49,574 nucleotides of DNA from Pseudomonas rubra (GTDB lineage: Bacteria; Pseudomonadota; Gammaproteobacteria; Pseudomonadales; Pseudomonadaceae): contig NZ_JAMDGZ010000080.1 of assembly GCF_028656935.1 (NCBI RefSeq), forward strand, positions 1 to 49,574, read 5' to 3'. Below, piece by piece: positions 42,605-49,574 of the stretch (position 1 is its first letter; every line of letters starts with the position of its first letter). A program made the position numbers and the translations under genes. The notes under the pieces are model-generated. The model ran no database searches. It was not told the DNA's origin and saw only the letters and a list, made by a program, of their open reading frames with translations.

Positions 42605-45183
42605 CACACGTCGGCGCGGCTGTTTTGCGTGGATTGCAGCAGCGCCTCGAAGGCCAGTTTGTCGATCGGCTTGCTCAGGTAGTAGCCCTGCACTTCATGG
42701 CATTGCTCCTTGCCCAGGGCCTTGAGTTGCTGCTCGGTTTCCACCCCTTCGGCGGTTACGGTCAGGCCCATGGCCTTGCCCAGGTTGATGATGGCCTGAA
42801 CCACGGCGCGGTCGTTGCCGTCGCTGCTGAGCCCGGCGATAAAGCGCTTGTCGATCTTGATGCTGTCGAACGGGTAGGTGCGCAGGTAGCCCAGTGACGA
42901 GTAACCGGTGCCGAAGTCATCCATGTTCAGGCGCACCCCCAGTTCCTTGAGCGCGTTCATGGTCCCCAGTGCACCTTCGATGTCGTTGAGCATCACGTTC
43001 TCGGTGATTTCCAGCTCCAGGCGCTGGGCCGGGAAGCCGGTCTCGACCAGGATCTGGTGAACATCCTTGACCACATCGCTGCGCGAGAATTGCGCCGGTG
43101 ACAGGTTGACCGAGACCAGTAGCTGCGCTGGCCAGTTGCGCGCGGTTTTGCAGGCTTCGTGCAGCACCCAGCGGCCCAGGGGTACGATCAGGTCGGTCTG
43201 CTCTGCCAGCGGAATGAAGGTATCCGGGCCCAGCAGGCCCTCGATCGGGTGCTGCCAGCGCACCAAAGCCTCGACCGAGACGATCTCGAGGGTTTCCAGG
43301 CGGTAACGTGGTTGGTAATGAAGAACGAATTCGTTGTTCTTCAGCGCCTTGCGCAGGTCGTTTTCCAACTGCCGACGGTACTGGATCTGCTCGTTCATCT
43401 CCGGGGAGAAGTAGCGCCAGGTGTTCTTGCCTTCGGCCTTGGCGTGATACAGGGCGATATCGGCGCAACGGATCAGCTCGCCGGCATCAGTACCCTGCAA
43501 GCGCGTTTGCGCAACACCCAGGCTGGCACCAATGTGCAGGGCCTGTTCTTCGTAGTAGATCGGTTGGTGCAGGTTGTCGATCAGGCGAGCACAAAAGCGG
43601 TCGATCTCGTTACGGCTGTCCATGCCATTCATCACCAGCACAAACTCGTCGCCGCCCAGACGCGCCACCAGGTCGCCGTCGCGGGTCGATTCGCGCAGGC
43701 GTGCGGCCACTTCCAGCAGCACGGCGTCGCCAGCGGGGTGGCCAAGGGAGTCGTTGATCGGCTTGAAACTGTCCAGGTCCAGCAGTAACAAGGTCAGCGG
43801 CGTGGCCTCCTGGCCCTTGAGCAGTGCCTGGTCAAGAAAGCGCGAGAGCTTGTTGCGGTTGGCAAGGCCGGTCAGTGCATCATGCATCGACAGGTGCTGG
43901 ATGCGCGCATGGGCGGCCACTTCATCGGTGATGTCGCTGGCAGTGCCGCGATAACCGACCAGTTTGCCGTCGAACACAATCGAGCGCGCCGAGACCCGGC
44001 AAAAGCGCATCTGAGCGGTGTGGTCGCGGTAGGCGCAGCGCAGGTTGGCGAGCTGTGGCGAGTCGGCATCGGCCTGATTGTCGAGCCACTGGATCAGCGG
44101 CGTGGTCTCACAACTGAGTAATTGGTTAAGCGGTTGACCCAGCCAGTCCTCGCTCTGGAAACCCGTCACAGTGACAAAGCGCTGGGACAGGTAGCTCAGG
44201 CGATGATGACGGTCGGTTTCCCAGATCCAGTCCGATGCCGCCTCGGCCACGGCGCGAAACCGCTGCTCGCTGGCTTCCAGCGCCTGGTTACTGGCCTGCA
44301 AGCTGCGCAGGTTAGCGTCGATTTCTCGAGACGTGCGCAGCGCATATCGGAAGAAGTACACCATCAGCAAACCCAGTACCAGCATCGCACCGAGCAACGG
44401 TGGCAAGACCGCCCAGAGCAACTGATCGCCCGGACGTGGGGTAATCCAGTCGAGCCGGTAGCCGGTATCGCCCAGCTGCAAACTGGGTTGGTCGCCCAGT
44501 GGCGCGTCGGATTTTTCGATGTGCATGCCGGCCAGGCCGACGCCGGTACCCAGGCGCGTGAGTTTTTCCGGGGTCAGTTGATCGACAAAAAGCATGACCG
44601 AGGTGGTTTGCGGATCGATCGTCAGCACTTCGTCATCCGGGCGGATGGCCGCAGCCACCAGCACCGCCGGCCAGCCATTGAACAGTACGTGCTCGGTGAT
44701 CTGCTGGCGCTCGGCAGCGACGTTGCGCGCCTTGGCAATGATCGGCGCCAACGGATTCTCTATATAGGTGCTCGCCGGCGCCTTGCTCAACTGGCCCTTG
44801 AACAAGGCGTACTTGGTGGTTTGGTCATCGACGACGAATACCCCCTCGTAGCCGCTGGCGCCATACAGCGAGTCGCCGACGTTCTTTTCTTCATAGGCCC
44901 AGTGCAGATCGGGGCTGCCATTGAGGTGGTCGTAGGCGGCGTTCCACACCGCATAGCTGGAGAGAAACTGGCGCGATGACTCCAGGCGCTGTTCCAGGGC
45001 TTTGTGGGCGTAAAAGCTGCTTTTTTCCCGCTCGTTGGTATTGAGCGTGGTGGCGATGTTGAACAGCGCCCCCAGGGCAATCAGACAGGCCAGGGCGAAC
45101 AGCGCGGCGATGGCGGTGATGAGTTTGCCCGTCTGCAGGCTCGGGCGTTGGCTGGCTGGCGGCGTTTCGGCAATCCTGTCCAT
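42601..45183 (-). CDS. CHASE4-PAS-GGDEF-EAL c-di-GMP turnover protein
   Basis: An 860-residue inner-membrane protein. Two helices (about 21-43 and 257-279) flank a periplasmic CHASE4-like sensor domain (about 45-250, with YAVWNAAYDHLNG and FVVDDQ typical of it). A PAS domain follows (about 305-420, ASDWIWETD...). GGDEF is intact at 510-514 with an intact I-site RDGD (501-504), and the EAL domain is complete (EALVRW from 638, TENVML, DDFGTGYSS, KIDKRF, EGVET). The ATG at 45183 is preceded by AAGGA. A GTG at 45243 that overlaps the previous stop (GTGA) would add 20 residues and coupling, but no ribosome binding site supports it. Confidence 0.94.
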   Translation of the reverse strand: MDRIAETPPASQRPSLQTGKLITAIAALFALACLIALGALFNIATTLNTNEREKSSFYAHKALEQRLESSRQFLSSYAVWNAAYDHLNGSPDLHWAYEEKNVGDSLYGASGYEGVFVVDDQTTKYALFKGQLSKAPASTYIENPLAPIIAKARNVAAERQQITEHVLFNGWPAVLVAAAIRPDDEVLTIDPQTTSVMLFVDQLTPEKLTRLGTGVGLAGMHIEKSDAPLGDQPSLQLGDTGYRLDWITPRPGDQLLWAVLPPLLGAMLVLGLLMVYFFRYALRTSREIDANLRSLQASNQALEASEQRFRAVAEAASDWIWETDRHHRLSYLSQRFVTVTGFQSEDWLGQPLNQLLSCETTPLIQWLDNQADADSPQLANLRCAYRDHTAQMRFCRVSARSIVFDGKLVGYRGTASDITDEVAAHARIQHLSMHDALTGLANRNKLSRFLDQALLKGQEATPLTLLLLDLDSFKPINDSLGHPAGDAVLLEVAARLRESTRDGDLVARLGGDEFVLVMNGMDSRNEIDRFCARLIDNLHQPIYYEEQALHIGASLGVAQTRLQGTDAGELIRCADIALYHAKAEGKNTWRYFSPEMNEQIQYRRQLENDLRKALKNNEFVLHYQPRYRLETLEIVSVEALVRWQHPIEGLLGPDTFIPLAEQTDLIVPLGRWVLHEACKTARNWPAQLLVSVNLSPAQFSRSDVVKDVHQILVETGFPAQRLELEITENVMLNDIEGALGTMNALKELGVRLNMDDFGTGYSSLGYLRTYPFDSIKIDKRFIAGLSSDGNDRAVVQAIINLGKAMGLTVTAEGVETEQQLKALGKEQCHEVQGYYLSKPIDKLAFEALLQSTQNSRADVC

Positions 45184-45239
45184 GCGCGGGCTGATCCTTG
45201 TTGAGCTGCATCCGGCGGCCATGCCGCGCGGACGAAGGT

Positions 45240-46316
45240 TCACTCAGGATAGGCCAGCTTCAGCGTGGTGAGGTCGCAATGGGCGAAATTGACCTGGTTG
45301 CGACCGGCTTTCTTGGCGCGGTAGAGCGCTTTGTCGGCTTCATTGAGCCAGGATTCGGGGTCGGGCAGGGCGTTGTTGCAGCTGGCCAGGCCGATACTCA
45401 GGCTGATGCGCAGGTCCGGTAACTGCGGATTGCGGTAACCGCCGACCCGCTCGCGCAGGCGCTCCATGCTCTGCCTTGCGCGTTCCAGGCGGGTGTCCGG
45501 GAGGATCACACAGAACTCGTCACCGCCATAACGCCCGGCCAGATCGTCCTCGCCCAGGGTGAGCTTGAGTTCATTGCTCAATTGATGCAGGACGCAATCG
45601 CCCACCACATGACCATAGGTGTCGTTGATGGTTTTGAAGTGATCGATGTCGATGATCGCAATCACCGCATCGCGCCGTTGTTGCTGGCAGATCTGGAACT
45701 TGAGCTGCAGCAAGTCTTTCCATGAGCCGTGATTGAGCAGGCCGGTCAGGCTGTCGGTGCGGCTCAGTGCACTCAAGCGACGTTTATGTTCGGCCAGCTT
45801 CATTGCCAGGCTGTAGCACACCCAGCCCACGGCCATGGGGTAAAGGGTAAGCATCGGCAGGCAGGCATAGACCTGCAGGGTGGTGGCGTGCAGTTGCAGC
45901 CCCGGGCCGAACAGGGCAACCGACAGCAGCATGCCCAGGCCCTGGATCAACAGGCCTTTGAAAAACAGGCGCTGACCACCGGCGGCGAAGTTGTTCATGG
46001 CCATCATCGCCAGGATGGTCACGCTTGGCAGTGGGTTGAACTGCAGGGTCGCGGTCCAGAACCCGCCCATCAGCGAGTCCAGTTGCAGGTTGCGGTACTC
46101 GCCGTGGTAGGGGACGTTGGCACGCAGGGCCAATTGATAGGCCAGGTGCGGCCAGACCAGGCCGTTGAACAGCAACAGGCCCCATACCCAGGAAGGCAGG
46201 GCAAGGTTGGCGATTCCGGCCATGACGCTGAGCATGCCGATCCCCAGGCCGATGATGCGCGGCAGGTAGATCCTCCTGACAAATGAAAGTCCCTTGCCGC
46301 TTCTTTTTTCCATCAT
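45240..46316 (-). CDS. MASE2-type diguanylate cyclase (AdrA/DgcC-like)
   Basis: A 358-residue protein. The N terminus RRIYLPRIIGLGIGMLSVMAGI and several hydrophobic helices form a MASE2 membrane domain, as in E. coli DgcC. The cyclase domain has GGDEF at 264-268. The usual inhibitory I-site RxxD is GEDD here (G255 in place of Arg), so product inhibition should be absent. It produces c-di-GMP. It is just upstream of the CHASE4 gene on the same strand, 56 bases or a coupled overlap away, so the two are probably one operon. The start has two tandem ATG codons; the first is given. Confidence 0.93.
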   Translation of the reverse strand: MMEKRSGKGLSFVRRIYLPRIIGLGIGMLSVMAGIANLALPSWVWGLLLFNGLVWPHLAYQLALRANVPYHGEYRNLQLDSLMGGFWTATLQFNPLPSVTILAMMAMNNFAAGGQRLFFKGLLIQGLGMLLSVALFGPGLQLHATTLQVYACLPMLTLYPMAVGWVCYSLAMKLAEHKRRLSALSRTDSLTGLLNHGSWKDLLQLKFQICQQQRRDAVIAIIDIDHFKTINDTYGHVVGDCVLHQLSNELKLTLGEDDLAGRYGGDEFCVILPDTRLERARQSMERLRERVGGYRNPQLPDLRISLSIGLASCNNALPDPESWLNEADKALYRAKKAGRNQVNFAHCDLTTLKLAYPE

Positions 46317-46443
46317 GGATGCTGGTCTGTTCCGGGGGCGCCGTTTATCGCATAAATTCTGCCAATATTGTTGAACAATCGCAGGCTATTGAAAAATGGC
46401 CTTACAAGCCATTTCACGGTTGATCCAATCCCTGTGGGGTAAC

Positions 46444-47544
46444 ATGAAACTTACCTTCATCCTTGGAGTGTTTCTGCTCATGGCCCCGCTGACTCCCCAG
46501 GCCGGTGAACCGGCGCAACGCCAGGATGGGCGTTACCACAACCAGGCGCAGCTGCCGCAAGACGGCATGTTGAAAAAACTGCGCATCGGCTTGAAGTACC
46601 TGTTTCTGAAGAAGCCTGCCGATACCCGCCCCAGTGTCAGCATCGCCGTGCAACCCCTGAGCCGCCTGCAGTTGCTCGAGGCGCCGGACCACAGCGTCTG
46701 GCGCCTGGGTCATTCCACGGTACTGTTGAAACTGCGCGAGCGCTTCTTCATTACCGACCCGGTGTTCGCTGAACGCGCCTCGCCCGTGCAATGGGCCGGC
46801 CCGCAGCGCTTTCATCCGCCGCCACTGAAGCTTGACGAATTACCTCCACTCACCGCGGTGATCTTGTCCCACGACCATTTTGATCACCTCGACGAGCAGG
46901 CCATCCGCCAACTGGCAGAGCGCGCCGAGCACTTCATCGCGCCCTTGGGCGTGGGTGACATACTGATTGGCTGGGGCGTGCCGGCGGCCAAGGTCCGGCA
47001 ACTGGACTGGTGGCAGGAAACCAGCGTTGAAGGCGTGCGTTTAGTCGCAACCCCCGCGCAGCATTTTTCCGGGCGCGGTCTGTTCGACAGCAATAGTACC
47101 CTGTGGGCGTCCTGGGTGATCATCGATGAGCAACTGAAGGTGTTCTTCAGTGGCGACACCGGTTACTTCGACGGTTTCAAGGCCATCGGCAAGCAGTACG
47201 GCCCCTTTGACCTGACCCTGATCGAAACCGGTGCCTACAACGTCAACTGGCCCGATGTACACATGCAGCCCGAACAGAGCCTGCAGGCGCACCTGGACTT
47301 GCGCGGGCGCTGGATGCTGCCGATCCATAATGCAACCTTTGACCTCTCCACCCACAGCTGGCATGAACCTCTCGACCGCATCCTGGCCTTGGCCAACGCA
47401 GCCCAGGTGCAATTGAGCACGCCGCAGATTGGTGAGCGGGTCAGTATCGAGCAGCCCCATAATGGGCCGGCCTGGTGGCAGTCCAAGCCCCAACGCGAAC
47501 TGCGCAAGGGCGGCGAACGAGTGCTGGCGGCGCGCGAGCCTTAG
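46444..47544 (+). CDS. exported metallo-beta-lactamase-fold hydrolase
   Basis: A 366-residue protein with an N-terminal hydrophobic signal (MKLTFILGVFLLMAPLTPQAG), so periplasmic or anchored. The metallo-hydrolase motif is SHDHFDHLD, further zinc ligands are likely in the ATPAQHFSGRG and SGDTGYFD segments, and HNATFDLSTHSWHEP is near the C terminus. It resembles UlaG/NAPE-PLD-like hydrolases that act on lactones or phosphodiester lipids; the exact substrate is unknown. The ATG at 46444 begins the signal; the upstream frame to 46396 is less plausible. Its stop overlaps the convergent FNT gene by four bases. Confidence 0.85.
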   Translation: MKLTFILGVFLLMAPLTPQAGEPAQRQDGRYHNQAQLPQDGMLKKLRIGLKYLFLKKPADTRPSVSIAVQPLSRLQLLEAPDHSVWRLGHSTVLLKLRERFFITDPVFAERASPVQWAGPQRFHPPPLKLDELPPLTAVILSHDHFDHLDEQAIRQLAERAEHFIAPLGVGDILIGWGVPAAKVRQLDWWQETSVEGVRLVATPAQHFSGRGLFDSNSTLWASWVIIDEQLKVFFSGDTGYFDGFKAIGKQYGPFDLTLIETGAYNVNWPDVHMQPEQSLQAHLDLRGRWMLPIHNATFDLSTHSWHEPLDRILALANAAQVQLSTPQIGERVSIEQPHNGPAWWQSKPQRELRKGGERVLAAREP

Positions 47545-48389
47545 GTTTTGCTGTTTGCCGACGGCGCTTTTTGCTGATCAGTGGAGGGCGGTTTGCCACT
47601 ATCGCTGCGCACCTGTGCGTGGCTGATCAGGGCGAAAATAAAGCTGCCACCAATGATATTGCCGACCAGGGTCGGTACGGCGAAGTCCAGCCAGAAGGCG
47701 GCCCAGCTAACTTCTCCGGCCCATACCAGGTAGGAAACTTCCACCGAGCCGACCACGATATGGGTGAAATCACCCAAGGCCATCAGGTAAGTGATCATCA
47801 GGATGATCCAGACCATGGTGGCGATCATCCAGCCGGAGATGATGCCTTTGGCGAACATCTGGTTCAGGTCGTTCTCCATGACCTTGCGGCCGACGTCGAG
47901 GAAGGCGATGTCGGTCTTGCTGTCGAAGATCGGCAAGTTAAGCATCACGTAGGCCACCAGGATGGTGCCGGCCAGGTTGCCGAGCAGTACCACAGACCAT
48001 AAACGCAGCAAGCGCCCGAAGTTACGCAGGCTCGGTTCGGTCATTACCGGCAGCACGGCGGTCAGGGTGTTTTCGGTAAACAGTTGCTGGCGGGCCAGGA
48101 TCACCGCAAGGAATCCAGCCGAGTAACCGAGGCAGGCGATCACCTGGCTGCTGTCGCCTGCCGGCAAGCGTGAATAGAACAGCCCCATGGCCATCAGCGA
48201 CAGGCCCATGGTCAATCCGGCGGCCAGTGCCGACCAGAACAGCGCGGCGAGGGTACGCTCAAGTTCCTGGTCACCCTGATAACGAATGATCTCGTGCAAC
48301 ACCGCCGCGCGGGGTGGCTGGTTATTGCTGACTTCCTGCTCTTCGTCCGCAGACAGGCCCGGGGTTTTGCCGCTTTGCGCTTCGCTCAT
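47541..48389 (-). CDS. formate/nitrite transporter family protein
   Basis: A 282-residue inner-membrane protein of the FNT channel family. Six hydrophobic segments are visible, with the conserved LFTENTL loop and a GGSFIFALISHA segment near the C terminus. The N-terminal 30 residues are soluble and acidic, and the C-terminal 20 residues are Ser/Pro/Lys rich. FNT proteins pass formate, nitrite or hydrosulfide; the longer termini are more like the YfdC subgroup of unknown substrate. No formate or nitrite enzyme lies beside it. Confidence 0.88.
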   Translation of the reverse strand: MSEAQSGKTPGLSADEEQEVSNNQPPRAAVLHEIIRYQGDQELERTLAALFWSALAAGLTMGLSLMAMGLFYSRLPAGDSSQVIACLGYSAGFLAVILARQQLFTENTLTAVLPVMTEPSLRNFGRLLRLWSVVLLGNLAGTILVAYVMLNLPIFDSKTDIAFLDVGRKVMENDLNQMFAKGIISGWMIATMVWIILMITYLMALGDFTHIVVGSVEVSYLVWAGEVSWAAFWLDFAVPTLVGNIIGGSFIFALISHAQVRSDSGKPPSTDQQKAPSANSKT

Positions 48390-48440
48390 GGCGGTGGCTC
48401 TCGTTTAGGGTGCCTTATCTACAGATCAACGCTGCTTTGA

Positions 48441-49247
48441 TTAGTTGCCTGCCTGCAGTGTGTCGAGTGCCAGTTGCGCGACACTCAGGGGCGTGCGTGC
48501 ATCCTCAAGCAGGCCATCTTCCAGGAACCAGGCTGCTGACAAGCCACCCCAGGCAATAATCCATTGCAGCATGCGCTGGCGGGGCAGGTCGGCCACTTGG
48601 CAAACAATCTGCAGGCGTTGATGAAACAGCGCGGGGTTGGTGGCGATGGCGTGGCTGGGGTCACAGAAAAGATTGGCGTAGTCGAATGTGCGCTCGCCAT
48701 ACAAGCGCTTGGGGTCGATGGCCAGCCAGCCTTTTTCACCGAAGTCGAGAATGTTGGCGTGGTGGATGTCGCCATGCAGGACGCATTCTTCCTGAGGGGA
48801 GTCGAGCAACTGCCGCGCAATATCGGCACTGGATTGATACATGCCACCATGTTGTTCGGCGGCGGGCCACAAACCGGCAAACCAGGGGCGTAACGCGACC
48901 AGGGGCGGCAGTGGTTTGCTTCGAGGGGCGTGCAAGCGTGCGATGGCCGCACAGAGAATGTGCGTAGCGTCGGCATCACGTCCCTGCTCGGCGTAAGCGG
49001 TCAGGGAGTTCGGGCCTTGCGCGCGCTCAAGCAACAAACCGTGATCGGCATGCTGAAGGACTACGGCGGCGCCATCACCGTCCCACCACTTCATTAACAG
49101 GGCACCGAATTGCTCCTCCGGCTCATGGGCAACCTTGAGCATTGCCGCCTTGCCTCTATAAAGGACGGGCAGCAAATGACTGCTGTGGGTGATGATGGGC
49201 TCTCCATCAGCGATCAGCTTCCAGCGTTGTACGTAAGGTTCGAACAT
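48441..49247 (-). CDS. APH(6)/hydroxyurea phosphotransferase-like kinase
   Basis: A 268-residue kinase of the aminoglycoside 6-phosphotransferase (streptomycin/hydroxyurea) family. The catalytic loop reads CVLHGDIHHANILDFG and the metal-binding loop IDPKRLYGERTFDYANLFCDP, both intact. An ATP-binding lysine lies in KAAMLKVAHEPEE. The strong ribosome binding site AAGGAGG precedes the ATG. Chromosomal members of this family in Pseudomonas can modify streptomycin or have another physiological substrate; resistance cannot be concluded from sequence. It stands alone, 51 bases from the FNT gene start and facing away from the downstream promoter block. Confidence 0.87.
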   Translation of the reverse strand: MFEPYVQRWKLIADGEPIITHSSHLLPVLYRGKAAMLKVAHEPEEQFGALLMKWWDGDGAAVVLQHADHGLLLERAQGPNSLTAYAEQGRDADATHILCAAIARLHAPRSKPLPPLVALRPWFAGLWPAAEQHGGMYQSSADIARQLLDSPQEECVLHGDIHHANILDFGEKGWLAIDPKRLYGERTFDYANLFCDPSHAIATNPALFHQRLQIVCQVADLPRQRMLQWIIAWGGLSAAWFLEDGLLEDARTPLSVAQLALDTLQAGN

Positions 49248-49325
49248 GGCGACCTCCTTTTCCGGCGCTTCTATCTATATAAAGCGAGTGATTATGCCTT
49301 TGTTTAATGGTTTTCAAATTAGCCC

Positions 49326-49353
49326 TTGACGTCCGATTTAGTTTCTCTATAAT
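49326..49353 (+). promoter_or_regulatory. sigma-70 promoter, first of the rrn-like block
   Basis: TTGACG at 49326-49331 and a consensus TATAAT at 49348-49353 are spaced 16 bases apart, followed by TCGCCCC, a GC-rich discriminator as in stringently controlled stable-RNA promoters. Confidence 0.8.
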
Positions 49354-49469
49354 TCGCCCCACTTCCGGCGCAGTCGGAACTGAAAACTCCTTTAGTTTCA
49401 ATGAGTTAGCGGTTCTGGATAGTGCTGGAGGGGCTTCGATCGAAAGATCGGTAGCGGTGAAAAAGGTGG

Positions 49470-49497
49470 TTGACAGCGGATTGAAACGCTGTATAAT
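49470..49497 (+). promoter_or_regulatory. strong consensus promoter, second of the rrn-like block
   Basis: TTGACA (49470-49475) and TATAAT (49492-49497), both exact consensus hexamers, are spaced 16 bases apart and followed by TCGCCTCCCGCT. AT-rich UP-like sequence and a further TTGAC at 49570-49574 follow at the edge. The arrangement fits a 16S-23S-5S operon promoter region, with the RNA genes beyond the window. No 16S sequence is inside it. Confidence 0.85.
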
Positions 49498-49574
49498 TCG
49501 CCTCCCGCTAACGAGAGATCGCAGCGAGTCAAGCGGTTGAATTTGAACGAAAAGCTTCAAAATAAACGCTTGAC

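Noticed and set aside
49248..49574. 16S rRNA or tRNA gene at the right edge
   Set aside because: Only promoter-like hexamers are visible; no 16S 5' sequence or tRNA fold is in the window.

Overview
The window is GC-rich, gene-dense chromosomal DNA of a fluorescent Pseudomonas, most likely the P. putida group. Grounds: the livKHMGF operon, rapA, pdxH, nhaA, a CcoM-type micro-protein behind an Anr-type box, and Pseudomonas-style REP palindromes (cgcggGGCAAGCCCGCTCC type) between convergent genes. I see no prophage, insertion sequence, CRISPR array or tRNA. The last 250 bases look like a promoter block for an rRNA operon lying just beyond the right edge. All statements come from reading the sequence; no database search was run.

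Layout. 1-9170: a CopD-like membrane protein divergent from the helicase gene dinG, a secreted agarase-like glycosidase, a beta-lactamase-fold esterase, an OmpA-type lipoprotein with a lysine/alanine-rich tail, pdxH, a small membrane protein and a glycine-zipper lipoprotein. 9170-16200: the Na+/H+ antiporter nhaA, a PLP enzyme of the cysteine synthase/desulfhydrase fold, a flavoprotein, a lipoprotein, a divergent SDR/LysR pair and an exported MxKDx-repeat protein. 16200-21600: the high-affinity branched-chain amino acid transporter livKHMGF. 21600-29200: a DUF2288 protein, a 726-residue tubulin/FtsZ-superfamily protein, a hydroxyisobutyrate-dehydrogenase-like enzyme, an MHYT-GGDEF-EAL protein and an MFS transporter. 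29200-33900: rapA, a lipoprotein, two small hypothetical genes and ccoM. 33900-38700: a FUSC/DUF1656/HlyD efflux operon behind a SlyA-like palindrome, with the DUF1656 gene frameshifted by an 8-bp tandem duplication, then a divergent SDR/LysR pair. 38700-49250: an orphan histidine kinase, a hypothetical protein, an amidase/TetR pair sharing an array of four ATAC-N6-GTAT sites, two adjacent c-di-GMP genes, a metallo-hydrolase, a formate/nitrite-type channel and an APH(6)-type kinase. 49250-49574: tandem strong promoters.

Biology. Much of the window is core metabolism and envelope function. Three c-di-GMP enzymes lie within about 21 kb and use three different membrane sensor modules (MHYT, CHASE4-PAS, MASE2). 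The best candidate for an undescribed system is the chromosomal tubulin-like GTPase at 22071-24251. It keeps recognisable T1, T3, T4 and T7 nucleotide-binding and catalytic motifs, yet it has no plasmid-segregation or cell-division partner beside it and carries a long uncharacterised C-terminal region.
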